A stretch of DNA of 64,000 nucleotides from Lentimicrobiaceae bacterium (GTDB lineage: Bacteria; Bacteroidota; Bacteroidia; Bacteroidales; Lentimicrobiaceae). The stretch lies in NCBI GenBank assembly GCA_020636745.1, contig JACJXH010000006.1, positions 199,218-263,217 on the forward strand. The letters run 5' to 3'. Shown piece after piece: positions 27,503 through 36,400 of this stretch; position 1 is the stretch's first letter, and each line of letters starts with the position of its first letter. A model generated the notes under the pieces. The model had not been told where the DNA came from. It saw nothing but the letters and a program-made list of their open reading frames with translations, and made no database searches. The position numbers and the translations under genes are program-made.

Positions 27503-28252
27503 TTATTTTTTCTCAATTGAAATAAGCTCGACTTCGAAAATTAATGTGGCTCCTCCGGGTATAGGGCCGGCGCCTTTGTCTCCATATGCCAGCTGCGAAG
27601 GAATGTAAAATTCGTATTTTGCTCCGGGTTTCATTAGCTGAACGCCTTCTGTCCAGCCTGGAATAACACCATTTAACGGGAATTTTATAGTTTCACCGCG
27701 CTCAACAGATGAATCGAATACAGTGCCGTCGAGCAGCTTGCCAGTATAGTGTACTTCAACCACATCTTCAGCTGTGGGGTTTTCCCCTTCACCTTCCTTT
27801 ATCACTTTATACTGAAGCCCGCTTGGCAATTCAATAACCCCTTCTTTTAGTTTGTTTTCAGCAAGAAAAGCAAGGCCTTCGGCTTTTACTTCTGCAGAAG
27901 CAGCAGCTGTTTTTTGCTGATTGCGTTGCATCATCTCCTGTTGAAACTGAACCATAATCTGTTCGGTTACTTCGGGGCTGAATACACTGTCAATGCTGTT
28001 CAGTCCGTCTTTCAATCCGGCAAGCATAACTTCAGGAGTTACGGCTATTTCATTGGTCCGCATATTGCTTCCGATATCTCTTCCAATAAGGTAGCTGATA
28101 GTATCCTGTTTGGTTTTTAAAATAAGAGCCTGGGTTTGTTCGCAGGGTTTAGCCTGATCGTTTTTCTGTTTTTTGCTTTTTTGAGCCTGAACATTAAATC
28201 CGGTAACAATAAAAGCAAAAGCTAAAAGTAAGGTGCTGATTTGGGTTTTCAT
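27503..28252 (-). CDS. FKBP-type peptidyl-prolyl isomerase (Mip/FklB-like)
   Basis: 249 residues. A signal peptide (LLLAFAFIVTGFNVQA) is followed by a basic stretch, an alpha-helical dimerisation domain (residues about 45-125, with TISYLIGRDIGSNMR) and a C-terminal FKBP domain of about 115 residues (VEVHYTGKLLDGTVFDSS, VIPGWTEGVQLMKPG, PSQLAYGDKGAG, LIFEVELISIEKK). This is the Mip/FkpA layout of periplasmic folding catalysts. Active-site aromatics are conserved. It is a single gene with its own promoter. Confidence 0.96.
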   Translation of the reverse strand: MKTQISTLLLAFAFIVTGFNVQAQKSKKQKNDQAKPCEQTQALILKTKQDTISYLIGRDIGSNMRTNEIAVTPEVMLAGLKDGLNSIDSVFSPEVTEQIMVQFQQEMMQRNQQKTAAASAEVKAEGLAFLAENKLKEGVIELPSGLQYKVIKEGEGENPTAEDVVEVHYTGKLLDGTVFDSSVERGETIKFPLNGVIPGWTEGVQLMKPGAKYEFYIPSQLAYGDKGAGPIPGGATLIFEVELISIEKK

Positions 28253-28274
28253 CTAAGTTTTTTTTTATAACAGG

Positions 28275-28303
28275 CAAAAGTATAAATTCGACGCTGGAAT
28301 CAA
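28275..28303 (-). promoter_or_regulatory. Bacteroidota promoter of the FKBP gene
   Basis: On the minus strand TTG (28303-28301, within TTTTG), an 18-base spacer and TACTTTTG (28282-28275), 22 bases before the start at 28252. The -33 side overlaps a small stem (CTCCG/CGGAG at 28306-28318) that may terminate the upstream exonuclease gene. Confidence 0.7.
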
Positions 28304-28344
28304 AACTCCGTGTCGGAGAATTAATAATATTTAACAAAAGAATT

Positions 28345-29052
28345 TCAGGCAATAATGATATTGTGGTCAGAAATTAAAGCCTGACCCTTGTACCTGAGAA
28401 AAAGCTGAATGATAGCGATTACATCTTTTTGACAATATTCAACTATTCTTTCAAGGTTGTTTTCTTTCCAGAAAACATGGCCGACCTGACTGCCGTCAAT
28501 ATCATCTTTGGGCGTGGGAATATCAAAAACAGCGGTAAGCAGAGCCAGTGAAGTGTAGTTTTTATAATCGCCGAATTTCCATAGTTCCATTGTGTCAAGA
28601 TGCTGTACTTCCCATGGTTTACGTCCGGCAGTATCCAGAATAACCGGAATTTTAATACCATTGATAAGCATTCGCCGGGCAATATATGGAAAGTCGAACT
28701 CTTTGCCGTTGTGTGCGCAAAGCTGAAATTCGGGTTTGTAGTAACGGGCGTTTAGCAGTCCGGCAAATGCTGAAAGTAATTCTGCCTCATTTTCACTGAA
28801 AAATGATTTTATCCGTATTTGTTCCCCGTTAAGATAGCCAACCGATATGCAAATGATTTTTCCGAACTCAGCATAAATTCCTGCTTTTTCATAAACCTCA
28901 GCAGGTGTGTCGGTTTCTTTTTGCGCAATTTTGGCAGCTTTATGGTCCCACAGTTTTTTAAATCTGTCAGGCATTTCGTTATATTCAGGATATTGTGATA
29001 CGGTTTCTATATCCAGAAATAATACATTCTCATTTTTTATCTGCTCCAGCAT
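28345..29052 (-). CDS. PolB-like 3'-5' exonuclease (DnaQ superfamily, DNA_pol_B_exo2 type)
   Basis: 235 residues. The DEDD exonuclease motifs are present: ExoI NVLFLDIETV (DxE), ExoII LCAHNGKEFDFPYIARR (Asp) and ExoIII with YCQKDVIAIIQLF (Asp, with the Tyr a few residues upstream). This matches the stand-alone predicted PolB-like exonuclease family (PF10108 type) rather than the DnaQ proofreading subunit. It should trim single-stranded DNA or RNA in the cytoplasm; the pathway is unknown. It lies 92 bases ahead of the FKBP gene but a small stem and a promoter between them suggest separate units. Confidence 0.87.
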   Translation of the reverse strand: MLEQIKNENVLFLDIETVSQYPEYNEMPDRFKKLWDHKAAKIAQKETDTPAEVYEKAGIYAEFGKIICISVGYLNGEQIRIKSFFSENEAELLSAFAGLLNARYYKPEFQLCAHNGKEFDFPYIARRMLINGIKIPVILDTAGRKPWEVQHLDTMELWKFGDYKNYTSLALLTAVFDIPTPKDDIDGSQVGHVFWKENNLERIVEYCQKDVIAIIQLFLRYKGQALISDHNIIIA

Positions 29053-29170
29053 ATATTGATATTTTTTTGATAAAGATATTCCAATCCTGCTGAATCTGCA
29101 ATTTTTTCATCAGTTCAATTGTTTATTATCTGACATTTGTAACCTTCAAATTCGTTAAATAAGAACATTC

Positions 29171-30478
29171 ATGCCACAAAAAGCTTTGTTTGTTGTCAGA
29201 TTTTTGTCGCTGATTTTGGTGCCGCTTTTATTTGCACAATGTACCAGGGATGAAAGTTCTGCGGGCGTGTTGCAAGTTAGTATTTTGCAGCCTTCTGCAA
29301 ATCAGCTTTATAATGAGGCTGATACGATACGTGTGAGTGCTGCAGTTTCGGGTAATCAAAGTATTGATTATGTGCGTATTGCTGTGGTTAATGATAAGTT
29401 TGTTTCTGTTTTGCCTGTTCAGAATTTACAAGCTACCGGAAGTTTTTTTGAATTTGAAACAGAGATGGTTGTCGATAATACCAGCCTGGAGAGTGGCCAG
29501 TATTATGTTCAGGTCAGGGCTTATGCCGGAACTGAAAGTTTCACAGCTTATGCCGGCATTTATATTTCTGTTGTTGAGAAAACCCTGGAGTCGGTGTTGG
29601 CTGTCTGCACTGAACCTGATGGAACGTATGCCGTTTATAATTGGCCTTTAGATGGTACAGCTGAGAAAAAAATCAGTCTTGCCGGCGATTATCTGGGCGC
29701 CTCTGTGCAAAGTGCTGCCAATGTATTTTACACTTGCGGAAATTTGACCGGTAATCTTCAGGCCTGGAGGCTTGCCGATAATGCCTCACTCTGGTTTGTT
29801 GCTCCTCCTTTCAGTCCTCCTTTTCCGCTTTTTACTGGATTTTATGCTGATGAGGAGGTGTTTGTTGCTTCGCCCGAAGCTTTTATTACCGGTTATAATA
29901 CGGCTGGTCTTACTATTTTTAAAAGTCAGCTATACAATAATGGATACTTTACTGAAATGACCAGGGTGGATTCCAGATTTTTGGCCGTTTTTGAACCTTT
30001 TAATGGCTTGTTTAATACATTGATGGTGTTTAATTATCCCGGCGGAACGCTGTTTCAGCGCGTAGATTTTCAAGGTGATGTAGCCAGGATTTTGACCCAG
30101 ACTGACGAAAAAGTGCTCATTTTTATCAATTACAGCAATAGCTCTGCCATTTTTGAGTACAATGTTGCCACCAATAGCCTTGTTAAACTAAAAGACCTTA
30201 ATTTTGGCAAGATTTCAGCTGTTTCCATGTCAGGAACAGAAAATGCCTTTTTGGTTTTTCAGGATGGAGTTTATTGGTATCGACCCGGTAATAATAGTCT
30301 GGTGAAATATCTGTCATTTGAGGGCGAAATACATATTACCGACGACTTTCTTACCAATAGTCTTTATGTGGGAAAAGGGAACCAAATTGAAATTTACCGG
30401 CTTCCTTCTTCTGTTCCTTCGCAATCGTTCGAACTGCCTGGGAGTATAAGAGATTTGTTTTTGAAGTTTAACAAATAG
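29171..30478 (+). CDS. Hypothetical lipoprotein, probable N-terminal Ig-like and propeller-like body
   Basis: 435 residues with a lipoprotein signal (FLSLILVPLLFAQC, Cys19). Residues about 30-125 (VSILQPSANQLYNEADTIRV through YAGIYISVVEK) have the look of an Ig-like fold; the remainder is beta-rich with repeated segments ending in aromatic residues and could be an irregular beta-propeller. I do not recognise a family. The stop is eight bases before the GTG start of mnmD, so both are one transcript, although a functional tie between a surface lipoprotein and a tRNA enzyme is not obvious. Membrane anchoring is well supported, function is not. Confidence 0.75.
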   Translation: MPQKALFVVRFLSLILVPLLFAQCTRDESSAGVLQVSILQPSANQLYNEADTIRVSAAVSGNQSIDYVRIAVVNDKFVSVLPVQNLQATGSFFEFETEMVVDNTSLESGQYYVQVRAYAGTESFTAYAGIYISVVEKTLESVLAVCTEPDGTYAVYNWPLDGTAEKKISLAGDYLGASVQSAANVFYTCGNLTGNLQAWRLADNASLWFVAPPFSPPFPLFTGFYADEEVFVASPEAFITGYNTAGLTIFKSQLYNNGYFTEMTRVDSRFLAVFEPFNGLFNTLMVFNYPGGTLFQRVDFQGDVARILTQTDEKVLIFINYSNSSAIFEYNVATNSLVKLKDLNFGKISAVSMSGTENAFLVFQDGVYWYRPGNNSLVKYLSFEGEIHITDDFLTNSLYVGKGNQIEIYRLPSSVPSQSFELPGSIRDLFLKFNK

Positions 30479-30486
30479 AAATTGTT

Positions 30487-31161
30487 GTGCAGCAAATAAG
30501 ACTTGAAGTTACCGAGGATGGTTCACACACGCTTTTTAGTCCTGAATCAGGCGAGCATTACCATTCAATTCATGGAGCGAAACAGGAGTCTGAACATGTA
30601 TTTTTGCAAACCGGTTTTGAAATGGCAGCCCGTTTTAATCACCAAATCCGTTTGCTTGAAATAGGCTTTGGCACTGGTCTTAACTGCCTGCTTACGCTCA
30701 GGCGGGCATCAGAACTTAAACTTCCGGTTGAGTATCATGGTATAGAGCCATTTCCTGTTGCAATTGAGCTCTGCCAAAATCTTAATTATTGTGATAATCC
30801 TGAGTTCTCAATTTTTACTGCGCAATTTCATCACATGCATTCTGTTGCTGCTGGTTTGAAAGTGGCTCTTGGTCAGGATTTTTATTTGCTAAAGATAAAT
30901 CATGAACTACAGCAAGCTGATTTAGCACCTGATTTTTATAATCTGGTTTATTTCGATGCCTTTTCTCCTGAGTCGGCGCCTGATTTATGGCAGCTTTCTG
31001 TTTTTGAAAAGGTTAGAAACAGTATGCAAACAGGTGGAGTACTGGTAACTTATTGTGCAAAAGGGGCTGTCAGACGGTTTATGCAGCAATCGGGTTTTCG
31101 GGTTGAACGATTGCCTGGCCCTCCAGGGAAACGTGAAATGCTCAGGGCAACGGCTATTTAG
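30487..31161 (+). CDS. mnmD: MnmD-type tRNA methyltransferase (single-domain MnmC methylase)
   Basis: 224 residues from a GTG start. The SAM-binding motif LLEIGFGTGLNCLLTL and the DUF752 signature VYFDAFSPESAPDLW with the downstream TYCAKGAVRR and PGPPGKREM are those of the methyltransferase half of MnmC. Here it is a separate protein without the FAD-dependent oxidoreductase half, the arrangement called MnmD. It converts 5-aminomethyl to 5-methylaminomethyl-2-thiouridine at the wobble position of certain tRNAs. GTG is the only start close to the expected N-terminus. Cytoplasmic. Confidence 0.93.
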   Translation: MQQIRLEVTEDGSHTLFSPESGEHYHSIHGAKQESEHVFLQTGFEMAARFNHQIRLLEIGFGTGLNCLLTLRRASELKLPVEYHGIEPFPVAIELCQNLNYCDNPEFSIFTAQFHHMHSVAAGLKVALGQDFYLLKINHELQQADLAPDFYNLVYFDAFSPESAPDLWQLSVFEKVRNSMQTGGVLVTYCAKGAVRRFMQQSGFRVERLPGPPGKREMLRATAI

Positions 31162-31245
31162 TTTTTGCAGATGGCAGAAAAGATGCGTTTGCTGCTGATC
31201 TTGATTGTAAGCAGTTGGTTTAACCGGCGAATTATCAACAGGCAG

Positions 31246-31518
31246 TTACCTGATGCTGAAAGAATGGTAGTTCATGACAGGTCCTTCGATGACTTTGATG
31301 TGACTTACTGCAGCTCTGGCCGGGCCTTGTTTGCACAACTCCTGAAATGTAATTAGCTGCTCATGCGCTCCCTCAGCTTCAATGAAAACAGAGCCGTCAG
31401 ATTCATTTTTTACAAAACCATATATGCCGCAACTCCGGGCGGCTTTTTGAGTAAAATATCTGAATCCAACTCCTTGTACACGTCCGTACACCCTGATGGT
31501 GAGATTTTTTTTATTCAT
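31246..31518 (-). CDS. acyP: Acylphosphatase
   Basis: 90 residues, the standard length. The catalytic Arg lies in RVQGVGFRYF and the catalytic Asn in YGFVKNESDGSVFIEAEG. It hydrolyses carboxyl-phosphate bonds such as that of acetyl- or carbamoyl-phosphate, with unclear physiological purpose. It starts eight bases after the stop of the upstream minus-strand gene and is co-transcribed with it. Confidence 0.97.
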   Translation of the reverse strand: MNKKNLTIRVYGRVQGVGFRYFTQKAARSCGIYGFVKNESDGSVFIEAEGAHEQLITFQELCKQGPARAAVSHIKVIEGPVMNYHSFSIR

Positions 31519-31526
31519 GGATGGTT

Positions 31527-32096
31527 TTATGCATTCAGGCGTTTGGTCATGAGCTTTTCTATAAACTGAAAGAGCAGGGCAGGGCTCATTGTACGCCAGT
31601 TAACAGTGCTCAACTGGCCTCCAGTTGCCAGGTAATAGTCTAGCCTGCCATGCTGAATTTCATCCAGTAAATGGTCTCTGAAGTTAACACAGGCTATCCA
31701 CCCGTCTTCAATTTCGTCAAACCATTCCTGATAATATGAATCGTCATCAGCATGAAAATTAAGGACATTTTCACCAATCAGAATAAACTTGCTGATGCCT
31801 GCATCCATTAGTATTTCAGCAACATTTCGCTTGAGAAACATGATGTCATTGTACAGTAAATCATTCCATTCGCCCAGCAACTCAATGATACAATATCCTT
31901 GCCGGTAGTCTGCATAAAGGATTTTCAGGTATAGTGTGGCTGAACCAAACTCGTCCCATAACGGGTGAATGAAGTAATTATAAACGGAATGGATACACTC
32001 TGTTTCGCTGTATGATTTTTTATAAAAGGGTGATTTACTGTCGTTTTCGGCGGAATACAGATGTTGCCAGCCATAAAAAGGTTCAATGTTCTGCAT
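31527..32096 (-). CDS. Conserved-looking protein of unknown function
   Basis: 189 residues, no signal peptide and no membrane helix, so cytoplasmic. It is rich in aromatic and acidic residues (FYGWQHLYSAENDSKSPFYK, HADDDSYYQEWFDEIEDGWI). I do not recognise the family. Its gene is eight bases ahead of the acylphosphatase gene, and 78 bases after the Nudix-type regulator, so these three minus-strand genes may form one transcript. Nothing indicates a catalytic centre. Confidence 0.8.
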   Translation of the reverse strand: MQNIEPFYGWQHLYSAENDSKSPFYKKSYSETECIHSVYNYFIHPLWDEFGSATLYLKILYADYRQGYCIIELLGEWNDLLYNDIMFLKRNVAEILMDAGISKFILIGENVLNFHADDDSYYQEWFDEIEDGWIACVNFRDHLLDEIQHGRLDYYLATGGQLSTVNWRTMSPALLFQFIEKLMTKRLNA

Positions 32097-32174
32097 AGCC
32101 TTGAGCGGGTGTTAATGTAATCCTGGGTATTTATTTTGTAATTTCCTGTATAGCCGGTGCTGTCATTGCCTGCA

Positions 32175-32921
32175 TTAAACGGAAAAATCAAAGGAATTCT
32201 TCCTGGTTTTTTCATAAACCTTTTTACTGAATATGAAATACCGGGCAGGCTTGTGCGAAACGCCTTTTTCTTTTTCATTGATGGGCACTACGTAAGGCAT
32301 ATTGGAAACTTTCTTTCTGAAATTTCTCTTATCCAGGGTAGTACCCAAAATAACTTCGTACAGTTTTTGGAGCTGGCTGAGGGTGAATTTTGGAGGAAGG
32401 AGCTCGAATCCGATAGGGTTGGAGCGTAACTCAGAGCGCAGCATAATCAGTGCGTCCTGCAAAATTTCCATGTGGTCAAATGCAAGTTCAGTGATATCTG
32501 CAACCGGATACCAGCGGGTATTGGCATGCAGCCCGAATTTGTCAATCTTATCCTGGTCAATATTGATGAGAGAATAGTAGGCAACAGTTACCACAACCTC
32601 TTCCGGATGACCGATTGAGCGCAGCCACTCCATGTCCCTGGGCTGCCGGCACAATCTGTCAGGGGTTCCTATGGCTGCAAATTGTTTAAGATAGATGTTT
32701 TCAAGTCCAGTAAGTTCCTTTAGTACACGTGATGCAGCAGTGTCAAGGTCTTCATCTTTACGAACCAGATCCCCCGGTAGTTTCAGATCGTTATATTCCT
32801 TATTGTCCCAGCTGAAATTTCGCTCCAACAGCAAAACATTGAGTTTTCCGAAGTCGAAACCAAAAATTACACAGTCTACCGAAACATGAAAGTTCAGTGT
32901 GTTCAGATTATTATCCTTCAT
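32175..32921 (-). CDS. Nudix-family transcriptional regulator (NrtR/AraR type) with winged-helix tail
   Basis: 248 residues. An N-terminal Nudix fold (VDCVIFGFDFGKLNVLLLER) carries a degenerate Nudix box: G-x6-E-x7-RVLKELTGL, in which two glutamates of the REUxEE part are replaced by V and L, so hydrolysis is unlikely. The C-terminal 90 residues (FTLSQLQKLYEVILGTTLDK, RKKVSNMPYV) match the winged-helix DNA-binding domain of NrtR- and AraR-type regulators, which sense ADP-ribose or sugars. A perfect palindrome 70 bases upstream is a candidate operator. Effector and target genes are unknown; no sugar operon is next to it. Confidence 0.87.
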   Translation of the reverse strand: MKDNNLNTLNFHVSVDCVIFGFDFGKLNVLLLERNFSWDNKEYNDLKLPGDLVRKDEDLDTAASRVLKELTGLENIYLKQFAAIGTPDRLCRQPRDMEWLRSIGHPEEVVVTVAYYSLINIDQDKIDKFGLHANTRWYPVADITELAFDHMEILQDALIMLRSELRSNPIGFELLPPKFTLSQLQKLYEVILGTTLDKRNFRKKVSNMPYVVPINEKEKGVSHKPARYFIFSKKVYEKTRKNSFDFSV

Positions 32922-32990
32922 GTAACAGGATTATTATTTTTCTCAATTTTGTAATTTATCAGGGCAAGTATTTTTGCTGAAGCAAATATA

Positions 32991-33010
32991 CAATAAAAAG
33001 TTTTTTATTG
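32991..33010. promoter_or_regulatory. Perfect palindrome, candidate operator of the Nudix-type regulator
   Basis: CAATAAAAA-GT-TTTTTATTG, a 9-2-9 inverted repeat, lies 70 bases before the regulator start. Flanking AAATATAC and GTGTATTT add a second, imperfect symmetric layer. Confidence 0.45.
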
Positions 33011-33490
33011 ACTTAGTGTATTTCAAATGATAACTTTTAAGCCATAGTTTTGTTGATTATTTTTACTTTCTCATTTGTTTGGAGTTGAGTAAATGAATTT
33101 TTATTTCAATTGCATTAATTGTATATTATTGTAAATCAGACGTAAAGCTGTAGGTGTTTGAAAGTAAATATGGGGATAAATAAATGTGTAATTTCCTTGA
33201 AGCAGATAAGGCTGATTTTTAATTTATAGTGTATGGGGTACACTTAATAGGGCGTATATTTTATAAGTAAGATGTTAGGTGCATGGTGTTAGCAATTTAA
33301 TTAATTCTTGAAAGCAGGTTACTTTTATGTTCAATTATCATTAATTTTGGAATCACTAATGATACTATGAAGGCTCCATTTTTAAGGCCAAATAACTTCT
33401 TTTATTTTTTTGTTATTTATTACCTTTTAAATTACTGATATTTCTTTTTAAACTTAAAAGCAAATAAGTAAACTATTAAATATTATTAAA
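33011..33490. other. A+T-rich spacer between divergent genes
   Basis: The rest of a 569-base gap between the Nudix-type regulator and the hybrid kinase. Very A+T rich. No ORF, tRNA or clear repeat was seen; it presumably holds the kinase promoter and a long 5' untranslated region. Confidence 0.5.
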
Positions 33491-36400
33491 TTGGAAACAA
33501 CCATTATCACTGACCGGCAATTAGTGGTCACTTTTTGCAGTGATACCATCCAATCAGAGAAGAAGTTAATAGCAGATCTTGAAGGCCGGCATTTAGGGGA
33601 ACTTTTATCGAACGAAATTATTCATACCCTTGAGCAGCATGATGCATGGCAGGAAGGGAAAGCATTTGTATTTGAGCAGTCGGGCATAAGTTTAGCTAAT
33701 GGAAATGCTTATGCCAGGATAGTAGCCTCCTGCAGGTACATTCAGCAGACTGCATGTTATTTTATATCTGTTACTGAAATTTCTGAAGGTAGTCAAGTAG
33801 AAGAAAATCAAACTCATAAGGCAAGTAATGCCTTCGAACTGATTGCACAAAGTGCTGTAAGTTTTAATGAGGCCGATGATGCTGACAAGATTTATGATTT
33901 ATTGCTTTCGCTTATTGATCATATTTTCCCTGAATTTTTGGTGATGATTATCAGCAGGCATGAAAAATCTTCTTATAAAATCCGCAAGTGGAATAAGAAA
34001 ATTGATTCATATCTGGGTTATCTGACTTCTGTTCTTGGCACAAGTCTTTCCATGATTGAAATTTCTGAAAAGCGTCTGTCAAAAGAAATTAAAGAATCGC
34101 TTAAATCAGAAAAACTGGTCAGGATTTCTTCATTTTACGAACTGGCCTCTTCAGTTATTGCCAAAGAACAATGTGTTGAGATTGAAAACGAACTGAAAAT
34201 AGCTTCTTGTTATAAAATAGGCTTTACACGTTTTTCTACTTATTTCGGTGGTTTATTGATATTTGGTACATCCTGCAACGAATCTATTGATGAGGGAGTG
34301 ATTGAAGTTTTGGTTCAACAGGCTTCTTCGGCCCTTTTAAGGTTAAATGTTCAGAATGAGTTAAATAGGACACTCTCAAAGTTTCAACAGGTTTTTAATG
34401 CAACGAATGAAGCTATTTTTATTGAAGAAATATCTACCGGTCGCATCCTTGATGCCAACCAGCTCACACTTGATTTATACGGATATTCAGATAAGGCACA
34501 GCTTCTTGAACAAACAGTTGGTGATTTGAGTGCCAATATTGATGCTTTTACACATGAAGAGGCCCTGGCTCGAATCAGGAAATTAATTTTGGAAGGTCCT
34601 CAGGCATTTGAATGGTTGGCTAAGCGTAAGGATGGTTCAGTATTCTGGGCATGGGTATCTCTGAAAAAATTTTCAATTGGTCAGGATCAATATCTATTGG
34701 CAGTTGTGCGCGATATCTCTGAAGTAAAGCAATTGAACGATACTCACTTAGAAAGGCAACAGATACTGAGTAAGCGCATTCATGAACTGACCAGGCCGGG
34801 AGATGAAACAGGTGATATTTCTTTTACTGATTTGTTTGATATTGCTGAGATACAGAAAATTCAGGATGCATTCAGCGATGCCACCGGGGTGGCTTCCGTA
34901 ATCACTGATATTCATGGAGTTCCCATAACCCGTCCAAGCAATTTTTGTTATTTGTGCAGCAATATAATCAGAAAAACTGATTCTGGACAAGCTAATTGCC
35001 GGCTTTCAGATGCGATTATTGGTCAATACAATAATAAGGGACCCATTGTTCAACCTTGCATGAGTGGAGCATTATGGGATGCCGGTGCCAGTATAGCTGC
35101 CGGAGACAGGCATATTGCCAATTGGTTAATAGGGCAAGTGCTTGACGAGGATGCTGACCTGGAAAAACTTTCAGGATATGCTGACGAAATTGGAGTAGAC
35201 AAGGATGTGTATATGCAGGCGCTCCGAAGAGTAAAGAGAATGCCTCGTGAACAATTTGAAAAAATCGCTGAAAGTCTGTTTCTAATTGCAAACCAATTAT
35301 CTCAGAGAGCAATACACAATATTCAGCAAGCCAGAGCCCTGGCCGAACAACAAAGAATCGAAAAGGAGAATTCCGAAATACAACGCAAGCTACAAACGCT
35401 GCTTGGTAACCTGCCGGGAATGGCATACCGCTGCAAAAACGATCGTGACTGGACTATGGAATTTGTGAGTCAGGGTGCACTTGAGCTTACCGGATATTAT
35501 CCCGACGAATTGATTCATAATAAAAGAATCTCTTATAATGATTTGATTGTTAAAGATGAGCAGGAAAGGTTATGGGTAAAGTGGCAAAAAATTTTGAATG
35601 ATAGGCAGATTTTTACAGATGAATATCAAATTGTTACGGCTGATGGAACCTTCAAATGGGTTTGGGAGCAGGGGTGTGGTATTCATAATGAAAAAGGTGA
35701 GGTAATTGCCATTGAAGGCCTTATTTTAGATATTACATCTCGCCGGAATGCTGAATTGAAGCTGCGTGAAAGTGAAATGCGCTTCAGGAGGTTGTTTGAA
35801 GCTTCGGAGGATGCCAATCTTATTATTGAAAATGGACGCTTTATTGATTGTAACGATGCTGCGCTCAGAATGCTGAAAGCTAAAAGAGAGTTTGTTGTGT
35901 CTCAGGAGCCGTTCAGCTTGTCACCTGCATTACAGCCCGATGGCCGCGATTCGAAAAAGAAAGCGCAACAAATGATTGAAGTTGCGCTAAACCAGGGCCA
36001 TCACCGGTTCGATTGGGTACATTGCAGACCTGATGGCGAAAACTTTTGGGTGGAAGTGGTGCTAACCTTGATTAACATTGAAAAACAGGAGATTTTATAT
36101 ACCACCTGGCGCGATATAACTGAACGTAAATCTGCCGAACAGGCCCTGCAAACAACTAACGAAAAGCTTAGCACGCTGAATGACGAATATATGTGGCTGA
36201 ACGATCAGTTTGCGGTTCAGAATGATGAATTGCTCGAAGCAAAGGAGAGAGCTGAAGAGGCCGATCGGTTAAAATCAGCCTTTCTGGCCAATATGAGCCA
36301 TGAAATCAGAACTCCGATGAATGGGATTCTTGGCTTTGCCGAATTGTTGCAAACGCCCGGTCTCCCACAAAATGATATGGAGAACTTTGTAGGCATCATT

